Source: Odontesthes bonariensis
Taxonomy: Eukaryota; Chordata; Actinopteri; Atheriniformes; Atherinopsidae
Length of the DNA: 64,000 nt
Assembly: GCF_027942865.1 (NCBI RefSeq)
Contig: NC_134524.1
Location: 26,016,536 to 26,080,535 of the forward strand
Direction of reading: 5' to 3'
Position 1 is the first letter of the stretch. The number at the start of each line of letters is the position of its first letter. The position numbers were made by a program, and so were the translations under genes. This document shows positions 23,001-34,330 of this stretch, in pieces. The notes below the pieces were generated by a model that had not been told where the DNA came from, searched no databases, and worked only from the letters and a program-made list of their open reading frames with translations.

Positions 23001-26000
23001 ACTCTTCTCCATGCCAGACTTCTTTAATCTGGGTAAAAATTTACCAGATTCCAGTTCTGACTTCCCATAATAAGGGCCCTCACATTCTGCATCCTCTTCC
23101 AGAGGTTTAAGGTCTGCCTGAGGATCGTCAAAGACGTCCACTGGAGCCAGGACGGGAAAACTCATCTCCTCTTTGTCAGTCTCAGTCTCTGAATCACTCA
23201 CTCCTCCAGGAGACAGCTCTGAGGCAGATATTGGTCGGAAATGAGTCCTGGGGGAAATGCGAATGGCCCTATACTGTGTCCGGTTGATGCCGTATATTCG
23301 AGACTGGAAGGCTTCGTTCTCAGAGTCCGAGCAAAGAATAGATTTGGGCTTGAACCCTGGACTGAAAGAGGCCATATCCTCAGGCTCAAAAGAACACTCA
23401 ACATGGAGGACTTGAGAGAAGGGACTGTTCAGGTTAAAGGATGAAAACGGGTATTCTAAACCTTGCTCCTCACTATGCAAGCCTCCGTAAGATCCAAGCA
23501 AATCTTCATGGAAGATCAAAGAAAATCCCTTATTCAATCCATCTCCACTTCCTCTGATGGCCTGGTCACTCTGCCCAAAGGACACAAGAGGCCTCCACAG
23601 GGGCCTGTGCCCGGGAGCAAAGCAGCTGCCCGTGTTCATGAACACATCTGTGCCAGTGATGGTAAGCATGTCTGAGCTAGAAGCAGATGCGGATGCAGAT
23701 GCAGCTGCAGCAGCACACTGAAGCAGGCTGTCATGGCCGTCACCTGGTGGCACAACAGCCCAGTTTTTATCACCGCTTAGTGTTTTCAACTCTCCATATA
23801 CCCCTCCAAGGATGAATGATGTACTCTCCTTGTCAGAGTTCAAGTCCCAGGGCTTGGACGGAGTCATGTAATCCCCAGCACCATCTACCTTAGAGAGTTT
23901 GTCTTTGACCAAGTCCTGCTCTTCTTTCTTGCCTTCCCAGAGGTGATACTCTGACCGCTGCACTGCTTTTTTCTGAGGTCCCGGGACCGGAACTCCTTTC
24001 GCCTGGACCTCCAGACAGCTGCAACAGTAAGCGCCTGGCTCATCTGAGAAGAGCCCCTTGCCTAGCTTTTCTGCTCCGTGCCTCGACACTGCAGATTTGC
24101 CATCTCCGATCGCAGTCCAAATGTCTTTTATTATCCCTGAGCTGTAATCATCACTCTGTTGGTTTGTGTTGTTCAAAAACATGCCAGTGCTGTACTGTTT
24201 ACTTTCATCCTTTTCCAATGCTATTCCACAAATGGATTCTAATTTAGACTTTTTGGCGAAGGTCTGATTGGATGCTGTACTAACGCCGACCTCCTTGCAC
24301 TTTTTACCAGAGTCATCTTGCAAAAAATCTAATATTTCATCTTCTAGATATGTACCAGAAAGAGGGATAACACACTCCGTCTCTTCGTTGCCAATTTGAG
24401 CAGCGTCCTCTGCCGGAGCATTTCCCTGCTCATTGTCTGAGCGAGTCTCCTCTGAATGTGACCACGGACTGCAAGTTCGCGTTGATAGGTTAGAACAGTG
24501 TTCAGTTTCATCAAAGGCACTATTTTTGGTCCATATTAGCAAACGAGACTGTTTATTAGGGTGTGGGTCGAGACAGCTACTAGAATCTGTGTTGTTTTCG
24601 TGACCAACGGCGAGGGAGTCGTGGGGAAAGGGAAAAGTGGGGCTCTCATACTGCAGCTCAAAGAGAGAGAAGCAGGAGGAGTTCAAACCAGACGGTTCAC
24701 TGGTCGCTTCAGGAACAGGCGGCTCCTCCGGATTTCTTGACAATTTGTTCAAGGTGAACGACACGCTATCAAGAAGAGGGGAGAGCCGAATGGGAGAGTC
24801 TCCTATGAAGCTCTCTCCATCTATGTCCTCTGAAGTGGACGGTGAATAACACCCCCACACTTGAACCATGTTTTCAAGATCCTCCATCAAGAATCCAACA
24901 GATCCCGAAGCTTCCTGTGAGTCTGCCCGTATTGCACTTTTCCCTTGCTGCTCAAGGCCATCTAACACTAAACAACATTCTGCCTCAACGTCTCTTTGCT
25001 CTTTGCTTTTTTGCCGAATCATGCTTAAGATCCGACTCTCTTGGATCGAGTCCGAGGCACTGGTATCCAATATGGATTGATAAATGTCAACTTCATAGAA
25101 GTGAGTGAATTCAGACAGATGCTCGTCATCTAAATCTCTACTATCCTCTGGCTGAGGGCAGCTTGAAGTCCCGGTGAGTTCAGCGGTTTCATCTTCGGCT
25201 TCGCCAGGCCCTTCCACAAAGTGCCCGTCCACAAATGAGCCTGCTGCCAAGTATGCTCTCTGGTAGTTCTCATTGGCAATGCATATTCCCTGGATTTTCT
25301 CCGGTAGCCTCTCCATGTCAGTCGACAAGTCAAAGCCATCCAGAGAGTCAACCTTGCTTCGATATTTTGTCTCCAGCTTGCTTTGTCGGCTGCTGAAAGG
25401 TATAAAATACTCTGCAATGGGCTCAGTGTACCAAAGTGGCTCCTCCATGTATTCCTTTTTGTGTCTGCCCTCAACTCCGGACTCCTTTGCTTCCATCCAG
25501 CCTGGATCTTTACGAATCTCCTTCAGCAGTCTCTTCCCCTTTCTGTAAAGCTGTGGTTGTTTGGCAGTGCCACCAGTTGCGCTGCTGCTGCTCCCTCCTG
25601 CGTGTCTTCGCTCCTCTTTTTCAATAACCTTCATCTGCAACTTCACCTGCCCAGCGTTGCGTGTTCTCTTATTCTTTGCAGCCTCCCTGGATTTGTGCCT
25701 TATTCTAACTGTCTTGCTTCTGGATGACTTTGAGTCACCCTGGTTCCCACTTGAGCTCGAGCCTGCCTCACTGGAGCCAGAAGACCAAGACCTGGGCCGG
25801 TATTTGCCCTCAGATCTGTGTCTAATCTGTCTCTTTGAGTGGACAGTAGATTTCTCCTCTGCTGCTGCACCGCCATGGTTTCGGTTTTCTTTCTCCTTCT
25901 TGCTTCGTCGTTGCTGGCCTCTCTCATTGGTTATAGCAGTGATGGTACAGCATGCCTCGGTATTTCGCTCCTTCGTAGCTTCACCTTCACTGTTGCAATC

Positions 26001-29000
26001 TTTGGGGGAAGAGGTGTCGGTGCTGGTTTGTGGGGCTGCAGAGGAGGATGAACTTGAATATGCACAGGCTTTAGCCTTGTTCCACACCGTCATGATCTCT
26101 TGGAGACAAACAGGTTTCTCTGACAAGGGAGGAAATGCTTCGTAATACCTGCAAGAGAAAGAAGAAGGGGATTTACATGGCACGAAAGCAGTACAGCTCT
26201 AATAATAACTAATCAACAGGGGGTGCAGTCACAATTTTTACACAAACGGTAAAGCTTACATTTCCACCTGGTCCTTGGAAGAGGGAGACTCGGCTCGCTC
26301 TGGAGACTGAGAGCCATCAGATTTCTTTTTAATGCGTTTTTCCTCTGAAAAAGAAATTGAACAACAAAATCTTGAATTAGAAACAGTTACTGTTCAACCG
26401 ATTTCATTTTCTAAATGTAATTCTATGAGGTATCAAACCTTTCTGCTTGTTTTGAATGTCCTTTAGTTTAGAGCAAAGCTCTTCAACCAGGCTTTCAATT
26501 CCTGAGTTCTGTACAGGTGACAGAGACGGGAGAAAGATTTTAGATTATTTTCATTATTCACAAATTCTAGTTGTAGAAAGCACAATACTACCAACTGTCA
26601 ATATGACTTTGATTACATAATGCACATACATGGTAACGAATATGTTTTGTGAAGTTTAGCACCTTTCAATATTCAAAGTTGCATTCCAAACAATAAAATG
26701 CATAACACTGACACTTCAAGCGGCCCAGTTGATCTAACAAAGCTGCGTCCAGGTTTTTCTTAAGCAGGACACGCTGCCAGTTATATAGGCTCTTACATCA
26801 ACACAGAAGGATAACTTGTTTTTTCAACATAACAAGCAGCCATGACAGATGTTGAAAGCTCCGGTAGCCTTAGGTGAGAACGTTCCCAGCGACATGACCC
26901 AAAAGAATAAATGAAAGGCACGCGATTGACAACTCAAGCCAGCTGACTTGTGAGAGTTGAGGCATGCTCAGCCATGACTGTGCTATATTTAGCAGTGGTT
27001 CACAAATGCTTTAAATAAATAAATAAATGGCTAAGCAGCTGAACAGATATTTCCTCACACCGTTTTCAACAGCACACATTTACTACAAGTCTTGATATTT
27101 TACTGTCTTCTTAAATTGAGCAGCACAACAAGTGATACTTTTTGGTAAACAACAACCACATTAAAACAGTCGCTCACTCTATGTTACTGTCAGTAAATAC
27201 TCTCATATCACAACATATCTCTTCCAGAGTACGAGTTCCTGCGAGACTGAAGGACACCCATTTCCTGACAATGCCTGCTACCAGAAAATAAGATTCATTA
27301 CCATTCCACTTCATGAAAAACAAAGTTTTCTCCGGCCCGTGTTTCCTCTTGCATCATTGTGCTAATGCTGGTCAGCTGACAGGCGACCGGCTCTGCTGCT
27401 CAATGCTGCATTCCTGTGCAGCGTGTGCTGGTTAAAAAAAAACATACTGTGCCGAGTCCAGTACCCAGAGAGGTGTCCCAACACTCCTCCTCTTGCCTTA
27501 CAGACACCCGCCCTCCTCCAGTTTGTTCACACTGTGTCAACTAAAGCACACCCCTTTACTACTGGCCACAGATAAAAAATAATAAAAAAAGGCCAACAAA
27601 ATTCTCTGTTGCTTCCTCAAACAGAAACACAGACAGAGAAAATCATTTTTACTTCTGAGTTACATTAAATTCTTATATTTCTTCGGACAATGTGCTCTAA
27701 CGTTTAAGAAGAACTTTGGTGCTGACCCCGATATAACCCTTCTGATGACGACTAATGGCGTTGCGACCCAGCCAAACGATGGCGGTGCATTTTCAATACA
27801 GATCTTCCCTGATTTTATGCTTTGGCTTCACACGATGGCCCACATTTATTCACTGTCCATCCACTGTGATTCACGCCATTAGGCTCTACATGACTGCACC
27901 TCACCAGGCAACAAGAAATACTACAGCAACAAATTCCTAACATAGTTATATCATTACCATGCCAAATATATTCGGGATGTTTTTCATTCAGATGTCTCAT
28001 AAAAGGCAAGTCAATGCCTGAATAAGAGCTGGTTCACAGGCTTCTGCAGCAAAAGTACTGATTATTTCATAGACCAAAAAAAAGAAAGAAAAAAAAGACT
28101 AAACACAACTTGACAAACACCACTCCTCACAAAGCTTTTCAGAACCAAAGGATTTCAACAGTCGGCAGAGCAATACTTACCTCATCGGATGCAGAGCGGA
28201 GGCATTGCACTGCGGCTTGCTTCTTCATTTCCTCCAGACTCAGGTCGGTCCCTCCTTTCTTCTTGCTCTTGCCCCATTTCTTCCCGGTTCCCTTCTCCCA
28301 TCCCAGGAAGATGTCATTTTCCTTTCAGACAAAAGACAGATACACAAGAAAAAACGGGTGTTGAATGTTAGGCGTTTTTAAACAACGCAGAATATTAACT
28401 GCATAGATTACAGACTGTTACACTCCATTTAAAGGATTTCATTTGAAGATCCTGTACCGTAATCTACACATACTGTAGATTACAGGATTTCAAAAACTAA
28501 ATTGGGCAAACTGTCTTCAAGACCATTACATTTATACACAAACGCGCCCCATTTAAAACACTGGATGATTTTTTGTAAGGTTATGGCAGCTCACCTGGTC
28601 CTGCAGGTCATAGTCATAACTGTCATGCAGGAGAAGACTGAGAACGTAGCGGGTGTAAATCATGGCATCAATCCCGCACTTCTCAAGCTCCTGGCCAAGC
28701 CAGCTTTGTACTGGACCCAACGACTGGAGGAGGGACATCTCTGAGGCAGACAGGGGGCCCACAAGGGGATAGGGGCAAGAGAGGTTCTCGGGAGGAGCAG
28801 GACCGTCTGAATCGGTGCTCACTGGACGCATGGGACCTCAGGTGTTGGCCATTTTCAGACAGAGCAGCATTGTGATGGGTAGTTACTGTAGGGTGGTATG
28901 TGAAGAAAGGAAGGGCAAACAGGACGAGGCAGAACCTATCTGGAAGAGGGATCTGTCACTCCAGCAGGACGCAACGAAGGGGCTCTACATTGGGAGGCAT

Positions 29001-31150
29001 GTAGGATGTTTTCTTTTTTTTCTTCTTTTATTGCTTTGAGCAAAAAAGGTGATTTTACTCGTGAGGCATGGCTTTACGCTGCTGACAGATCTCAGCTGCA
29101 GAGAACAACACAAGACGTGTTTACGTCTCAGTCAGAGGGATCCATTTTGGGACTAGATCTTACTTCACCGGCACAACCTGAAACAGAGCAAAGAAGCACA
29201 CATCAGGGTTTTTTTTTTTTTTTTTTTTTTAGTATTCTTTCATGAATAGAAGCACAGACAAACCTCAAGAAACAAAGCAGTTTTGATACCTATTACAGTG
29301 CATTAAAGGACCAGTCCCCACTCCCTTCCTTGAGGAAAGGAAATTATATTTTCAATTTTACAGGGCCAAGAAAGACTATGACAAGAAAAGGTTGCAACAG
29401 TTAATCAAGTCTGCATGTGCACACAAGAACGAAGTCTTTTTTTCAATCAAGGCTTTGTAATTCTCAATAACTTTTGCTTTTAATTATTCCATTGCCGATA
29501 CAAAACATGAAATATATAATAAATCTGCATGTTTTAATGATAAGTAAACAAACAAAATGTGTCTTGGGTCAGCGTCTCCAGCCAAACGAACATGTTCTGG
29601 CCGTTGAGTATAAGTGTGGGGCAGCAGGCAGAGGAACCCATGTGTTTCTCATGGTAACAGTGGACTCGGACACCGACGTGAAGAGCAAATGGAGGCTGCA
29701 CCAATTTGATTGGTTGGCCCGGTCGTCACTCAGCAGCGGCATTTTAAGAGTTGCCCGTTGGAAACGCCAAAAGGGCAAGATAAGAAGCTTTGCAGTGAAG
29801 TACTGCAACATTTCAGCAATCCACACCCTTACGTTGAATAATATTGTGCCACTTGCATAAAGATGGGCAACTGCTGATAGGTTAGCAAGCTCGATGCGAT
29901 AGTTGCTAAATATGGCTGACCAGTGTCTACAAGCCAGCTGTTATCTCGTATCCACATTAGCTCCGGTAGCTATTTTATGGCTGCACTGTCAACATAAGTT
30001 CATCCAGTGATCCGATACTTAAGGAAATATTTCTAATACCTAAGGGCGAATTTGTTACAGCGGTGTAACGTCAACGTACGAGTTGTCTGTTCTACAACGG
30101 GTGCATTATAACTGTTTGCAGATAGTGATGGTTTGTTCGCAGTAACTTCACCGTACTGAGCCATCGAGTGCGGCAACTGAACTACATAACAGTCTATAAT
30201 AATATCTTAGCTTCAATATCAACGTCACTGTCATTTGTATACAATATACTATTGAATTATTAGTCAACTAAAGTGTAACCCTACGTTGGACCGACTCGTA
30301 GTATTTGCGTCACTTTGCAGTCAAACGGCAAGGTTAGCTGGACCACCGACCTTTAGCTGATGAGCTACGTTAGCCAAGTTAGCTTCCCAGATCTGTACAT
30401 TTTGTCACAGACATTCGTGCTTTGTTTTATTATTACTTTGCATTTAGCATTCACATTAAGATACATTTGGTTAATGGGTTTATTTGCGGTGTTCCCCGGT
30501 TGTTGCCAAGACTAACGCTAAATTGTTTTGTGACGGGCAGGTTGATATGAGGTTCTATTCGGTAACATTAGAGCTCTGACGGTTCTCCATTAAAACACAC
30601 GGCAGAACGTAAACGTTTGGCTAACTCTAAACTTGCAATCGGGAACATAGCACATAGAAGTGTCAAAACGTCAATACAATACAGCAGAAGAGTCAAATAC
30701 AAATTGAAACTAACGATAGCTAATGTTAGCTTTCACGTAGCTACGCTTGTTGTTGTGACCAAGGAGGAGGAGCGGCTGCCCGGTAGGCTACTAGAGGACT
30801 GTCAAGACGCTTTTCCTTCAAAATTGTGCGCCATATCGTCATACAGCAAAGAAGTAATCCAACTAAACATTACACATCAAACATTAGACTAGGGCAAAAC
30901 AAAGCGAAAATAAATCTCCCAAGTCGGTTCGCTGCTTTACTTACCTGCCGTGAGCTGAAGTAGAGAGAAGGAGCGAAAGGGGAGCGGCTATTTCTCTCCC
31001 GCTGCCGTTCCGAGCTCGAGCTCTGGAATCCGCTGCGGTAGCATAGCGTATCATGGACGCCGACAGAAATGGCGCTGTTTTCACAGTTGGTGCTTCTTCA
31101 ACAGTATCAACGAAACTGGCGACATTCGGGCTCAAGCTTAAGGAAGTTCA
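19926..31150 (-). CDS. kiaa0232: KIAA0232 orthologue (complete gene)
   Basis: Orthologue of human KIAA0232, a large protein of unknown function. Coding exons on the minus strand: 28595-28831, 28181-28321, 26439-26508, 26260-26344, 22758-26148, 22504-22612 and 19926-20062. A non-coding first exon ends at 30945. Phases join throughout and give about 1389 residues, near the 1.4-kilo-residue size of the human protein. Diagnostic conserved blocks are SWLGQELEKCGIDAMIYTRY, SLLLHDSYDYDLQDQ, ENDIFLGWEKG, KKQAAVQCLRSASDE, YYEAFPPLSEKPVCLQEIMT, PLWYTEPIAEYF, RTCSPWSHSEETRSDNE, TQYRAIRISPRTHFRPISAS and FLPRLKKSGMEKSAQTSLDS. The middle is Ser/Glu/Asp-rich and probably disordered, with a basic Arg/Ser stretch near residues 250-320. 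No catalytic motif is apparent. Identity is very secure; the last exon is the weakest part. Confidence 0.95.
20271..20295. repeat. Poly-A tract
   Basis: 25 adenines, 35 bases before the left end of the piggyBac element. Confidence 0.9.
20331..21365 (+). mobile_element. piggyBac-type transposon, truncated
   Basis: Bounded by TTAA on both sides (20331-20334 and 21362-21365), the target site of piggyBac elements. The terminal inverted repeats are CCCATTGAGGCC at the left and GGCCTAAATGGG at the right, 11 of 12 matching when inverted. Behind the left terminus, CTACCTTTAA(G)GCCGGG is repeated in tandem at about 20344-20420. The interior carries the N-terminal third of a transposase. The element lies in the last intron of KIAA0232, opposite in orientation to that gene, and cannot encode the catalytic domain. 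Confidence 0.88.
20391..21032 (+). pseudogene. piggyBac transposase N-terminal fragment
   Basis: An open frame of 213 codons. An acidic N-terminal part (EDDDNDEDDFEGFECEW) is followed by PADATPLQAFNHIFTEELWA, KMARWSHVTVPEMKTFIG and MCMGMGLLVLPVRRDYW. This matches the start of the piggyBac/PGBD transposase domain (DDE_Tnp_1_7 family). Full transposases are about 550-600 residues; here the frame stops at TAA 21030-21032, right after the DYW motif. The three catalytic Asp residues are therefore missing. The true initiator is uncertain; the first 60 residues are not recognisable. Confidence 0.8.
21366..22503. other. KIAA0232 last intron, remainder
   Basis: About 1.1 kb between the piggyBac element and the next exon. 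It has T runs at 21869-21886 and 22225-22240 and an A run at 22140-22150. Nothing coding was recognised. Confidence 0.5.
22504..22612 (-). CDS. kiaa0232: KIAA0232 coding exon 6
   Basis: 109 nt, acceptor TCTAG at 22613 and donor ACAG|GTAACC at 22504. The in-frame peptide reads FPLLNTSGQG, then WWQNTICSPLFPGSQC. It corresponds to the human run FPVLNT and WWEKALYSPLFPASEC, which fixes both borders and the frame. A different frame (MDREELATSKM) across the same bases is a shadow. Confidence 0.9.
22758..26148 (-). CDS. kiaa0232: KIAA0232 large coding exon 5
   Basis: 3391 nt encoding about 1130 residues, most of the protein. The acceptor CTCTTGCAG is at 26149 and the donor GAG|GTAAGG at 22758. It begins within the YYEAFPPL block and ends at YDFVGDVPE. 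Conserved segments include SPKDCNSEGEATKER, RSWSSGSSEAGSSSSGNQG, IDGESFIGDSPIRLSPLLDS, SRLLIWTKNSAFDE, ECSFEPEDMASFSPGFKPKS and DPQADLKPLEEDAECEG. Compared with mammals there is an added Ala/Ser run after LLQC (23675-23716). The open frame extends into the upstream intron to 26183, but that part is not exon. Confidence 0.95.
23675..23716 (-). repeat. In-frame Ala/Ser repeat in KIAA0232
   Basis: Encodes AAAAASASASASS from GCA/GCT/TCT/TCC codons. The human protein passes almost directly from LLQCAAS to the GTDVFM block, so this is a fish-side expansion. It lies in a probably disordered segment. Confidence 0.7.
26260..26344 (-). CDS. kiaa0232: KIAA0232 coding exon 4
   Basis: 85 nt, acceptor TTTTCAG at 26345 and donor GAAAT|GTAAGC at 26260. 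Encodes EKRIKKKSDGSQSPERAESP and SSKDQVE, with the final Met codon split across the junction, as in the human KDQVEMYYEAF run. Confidence 0.92.
26439..26508 (-). CDS. kiaa0232: KIAA0232 coding exon 3
   Basis: 70 nt, acceptor CTGTACAG at 26509 and donor AAAG|GTTTGA at 26439. Encodes NSGIESLVEELCSKLKDIQN and KQK, equivalent to the human SGIETLVEELCSRLKD, probably a short helix or coiled segment. Confidence 0.93.
26509..28180. other. KIAA0232 intron 2-3
   Basis: 1.7-kb intron. I see no gene and no clear mobile element; there is a short AAAT run near 27013. Confidence 0.5.
28181..28321 (-). CDS. kiaa0232: KIAA0232 coding exon 2
   Basis: 141 nt, 47 codons in phase 0-0. The acceptor ends CTGAAAG and the donor is GAG|GTAAGT. 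Encodes ENDIFLGWEKGTGKKWGKSK and the run TDLSLEEMKKQAAVQCLRSA, essentially identical to human. Confidence 0.95.
28595..28885 (-). CDS. kiaa0232: KIAA0232 first coding exon with 54 nt of 5'UTR
   Basis: The acceptor CCACCCTACAG is at 28886 and the donor GACCAG|GTGAGC at 28595. The ATG is at 28831-28829 and starts MRPVSTD; the human protein also starts MRP. Residues about 30-79 form the conserved N-terminal helical block SEMSLLQSLGPVQSWLGQEL and GIDAMIYTRYVLSLLLHDSY. A short uORF (28838-28870, MLLCLKMANT) lies in the leader. Confidence 0.95.
28838..28870 (-). promoter_or_regulatory. uORF in KIAA0232 leader
   Basis: The ATG at 28870 opens a ten-residue peptide that ends with TGA at 28840-28838, six nt before the main ATG. 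It could dampen translation of the main frame; this is inference. Confidence 0.45.
28886..30944. other. KIAA0232 intron 1
   Basis: 2.1-kb intron between the non-coding exon and the first coding exon. It contains a T run at 29210-29230. No exon or recognisable element is seen. Confidence 0.55.
30945..31150 (-). promoter_or_regulatory. KIAA0232 non-coding first exon and promoter region
   Basis: On the minus strand the sequence ends with a strong donor CGGCAG|GTAAGT at 30945. The interval is G/C- and CpG-richer than the flanks, with no TATA box, as is usual for a broadly expressed gene. The upstream limit of the exon (about 31100-31200) is not resolved. A short uORF starting ATGTCGCC near 31125 is present if transcription begins upstream of it. 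Confidence 0.6.
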
Positions 31151-31199
31151 TTCCTCGCTGAGATAAAATACATTGAGCCACAATGTCCGCGGCAAAAAT

Positions 31200-32363
31200 C
31201 CAGTTTCATTATTAAGAGACGGACTACCGAATGCGGCACCCTCCGCGTTCGTATCTAGGCAACAAGGCAAACTTCTGCTGTCCTGCCGGTATAGGTTTGA
31301 TTCCTCCGCTGCAGTATTGCATCAGAAGTCCAACTAGTACTCTTATAATCTGTCCTTACACTGAAGAAATAAATAATGACACGGAGCAAAACAAACACAC
31401 GTTTTTTAAAATGAGATTATTGTTTTTTTTGTTTTTATTGAAATTTTGCAATGAAAAAAAAAAGTTTTGTTTGATGTTCACATACAAGTGTTATACACAA
31501 TGAAAATCCATTTAGCATCTACTTAGAGATTATTACAACTCCAAATGAAATGTTAATGCTGTTTATATTTGAGATATTTGATCTGATTAATTTTTTTTTC
31601 AAAAGGAAAACTGAATTTAATTTAAGATTACCATCATTGTATCTCAACTGAAATACTGTAATCTGTCTCTGAGGTGATAAAATGTTGAATAATTACTAGT
31701 AGACATGCAAATCAGACATGTTTGACAACAAAGTTTCTTTGAAATATTCCACACAGATGCCACAACGCTGAGTTCGTAGAAGCAGGGCAGACAGCTTTTG
31801 GTCACCTGTTCTCATTATAATCATGTCATAAGGGCGATGCATCTTTTCAGGTACATGCACAAATATAAGCACCTGTCCAGCATCGGACTATGGTTTTTCC
31901 AAGGTATTGGTTGGTTTTTAGTTACTTTTGGATCTGCTCTTTTTTATTCACCCTCTTGCAAACCTGTGTGTTTAAAGCCTTTAGTGCTTTATCTCATATT
32001 GCCTCGACTTTTTTGTCAAGACAAAATGTCATCACTATCGGTACTACTTTTTGTTACTGTACCAGTATGAAAGTTCCTTCTTACTGTAGTTTGTTCGTGT
32101 TACATTAGACCCTGTGCTATTTATAGAGCCACTACACGTCAAGAGCAAAAGTTGTACAGTGAGATCGTGTAACTTGAACCGGCAACATTTTCTTTGTAAC
32201 CAAAGCCATTAGATTAGCATCAAATACTATGTGTGTGTCTGTGTGACTATTTTTTTTTTTTTTAAAGAGACTGACCAATTACGGGTTTATAGTGAGACAC
32301 ACTTTAGCTCCGCCATGATCCCAAAGGTTATGACTTGTTCACTTTCTGTCCAGCTGTTTGCAC
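31200..32363. other. Intergenic sequence upstream of KIAA0232
   Basis: No gene or recognisable repeat; A/T-rich. Confidence 0.45.
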
Positions 32364-32394
32364 CACCACACACACACACACACACACACACACA
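32364..32394. repeat. (CA)n microsatellite
   Basis: About fifteen CA units. Confidence 0.95.
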
Positions 32395-32550
32395 GATACA
32401 CGTAAAAATGATTGTGTTAGCAGTGTTATCTTTAAGTCCATAGAAAGTGGAAAGCGGGTCTGGACAGGGGTGTATGAAGTCTGTGCACATGTTTAAGTAT
32501 TTGAGACACAGTTAAAGTATATGGGACACAGTTGCTGGAGCAGCACACAA

Positions 32551-32625
32551 TAGAACAGAATAGAATAGAATAGAATAGAATAGAATAGAAAAATATTTTA
32601 TTCATCCCCCAATGAGGGAAATTCA
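32551..32625. repeat. (TAGAA)n microsatellite with LINE/SINE-like tail
   Basis: Seven to eight TAGAA units run into AATATTTTATTCATCCCCCA and GAGGGAAATTCAAAA. That phrase recurs among fish retroelement ends, and a related one is at 53755-53790 (ATACTTTATTTATCCGAAGA). The pentamer is probably the grown tail of the element. Confidence 0.6.
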
Positions 32626-33369
32626 AAAATATATATACTGCCCTCTCCACCTCATAGGCACAAGGAAATTGTGTCTGATTTTATCAACAACCTATATACT
32701 CAATAAAACATCCCCATCATTAATTATGATGGTTCTGCTCTGTGTTTATATCCATCTTGCTATCGATAAGCTCTTGTCTGAGACTCAACCGCAGGCACAG
32801 CAACATGCCACGGCTTAACATTTGCAGAGCAGCATCTCAATCTGCTCTGCTCTTTGATTTGACAGCTTTCTCATTTGCCAGTGTTAATTGAAAGTCAATT
32901 TGCAGCAGATGGCACAGTCAAAAGATGCCCCGTAATCCCCTCCCAGGAAAGGGGGGGTTAAAGAAAGTGGGGGGCGGAGTGATTTCCCTCCAACACTGTG
33001 AAAGGCAAACGATTCGAAGCAGCTGCATTTTTCTCCCACCTTAAAAGCAGGTTCACACTGCTGTGTGAGTTTTTTCGTTGTCCACTCAGTGGGTTATTTC
33101 AGTAAATTCCATGTTAATACACTTCTGCATATTGTCTTTGTGTCTTAACACAATGTTGTTAGCTTTGTTTTAGACTGTCAAACAGCCGACTCCGTGTTGG
33201 TTTTAATCAGTGCACATCCACTGGATGAGTTTTACCATCTGCTCTCACTGTTCTTCCAAACTAGCCAGATTCAAAATGGTGTTCTTCGGCATCTGGTTGC
33301 ACCACTTAGATTCTATATTTTAAGTGTAGGATTCCACTTTTCAAAATTCACAGCGCCTAAAAGGAGCTT

Positions 33370-33900
33370 TTTTCTTCTAATACTCTGTGATGCAGGTCAT
33401 CGGGTGGGCCTGAAAGAGGCATTATTGGCAGCACTTGCCTCTGATTGGGCAGCCAGTGCTTATAAGCACCGCCTCATCCTGTCAAGGTTCCAAAAGCAAA
33501 CTCGAAACCCGCTGTTGCTGAACCATCCATTTTCTCCTGCCTGTCTGGGGCCGAGGCACGTTGGCAGAGAGCAGAGATCCCCAGACCTCCCCTTTCCCAA
33601 GTCATCAAAGAGATGCAATATCTCTCGCAAATCCCGGATCTGCACCAATACCACCTCCAGGTAGGACCCCTCCTCTGGGGGGCATCCAGAAAGCATCCTG
33701 CTCAGACACTTGAACCCCTTCAACAGTTCCTCTGGATGCAGAAGAGCAGCAGCTGTACTCTGAGTGGCATTCCATGTTCCTGTAGCTCATGTTAGCAGCC
33801 AGGGAATGGACCACCTCTGCCTCTGACCTCCACCCAATGCATTCATCACCAGACACAGTGCCTCCATCAGGTGGCAGGTCCATAGAAGGGCAGTCCAATA
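33370..33900. repeat. Possible decayed retroelement, unclassified
   Basis: This block has more G/C and longer open frames on both strands than the surroundings. It contains phrases I associate with fish repeats (CCATCCATTTTCTCCTGCCT; GGGGGGCATCCAGAAAGCAT). No domain is recognisable. Low confidence. Confidence 0.3.
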
Positions 33901-34069
33901 CAGTTTATAATGGCTGTGCCTGGCCAGACTCAACAGGCTAAAAGCAATACCAACCATCCTAAGCTGAATGCAATATATTTTTATATACTGTAAATATCTA
34001 TAAATTGGTAGTTGGCACACCTCTCACAACATTATTTGAGAATCTGATACTTTGTAGATAATTGGCACT

Positions 34070-34330
34070 ATCCATCCATCCATGCTCTCAACCCATTTAA
34101 TCCAACTCAGGCAGGGTACACCCTGGACAGGTCGCCAGTCTATCACAGGGACTCACTCCTTGGCTAAATTGTTAGAGTCACCAATTAAGCTGACGTGCAT
34201 TACTTTTGGGCAGCAGGAGGAAGCCGGAGAGAACCCACACATACACAGGGAGAACATGCAAACTCCACACAGAAAGACCCCGGCTGGAATTTGAACCAGG
34301 AACTCTCCTGCTGTGAGGCGACGCTGCAGC
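34070..34330 (-). mobile_element. RTE-type LINE/SINE 3' region
   Basis: Begins with TCCATCCATCCATG, then contains GTACACCCTGGACAGGTCGC, AGAGTCACCAATTAAGCTGA, GGAGAACATGCAAACTCCAC and CACAGAAAGACCCCGGCTGG. This is a very common fish dispersed sequence whose CCATCCATC end corresponds to the RTE tail at 10115-10201 in reverse. No coding sequence is present. Confidence 0.6.

Noticed and set aside
25561-26145. 194-codon antisense frame over KIAA0232
   Set aside because: It is the shadow of the Ser/Arg-rich coding exon on the other strand.
32551-32590. CRISPR-like short repeats
   Set aside because: The (TAGAA)n array is a simple microsatellite without spacers, in a vertebrate genome.
33194-33664. 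156-codon open frame as a gene
   Set aside because: No conserved domain or splice structure; the region contains repeat-like phrases on both strands.
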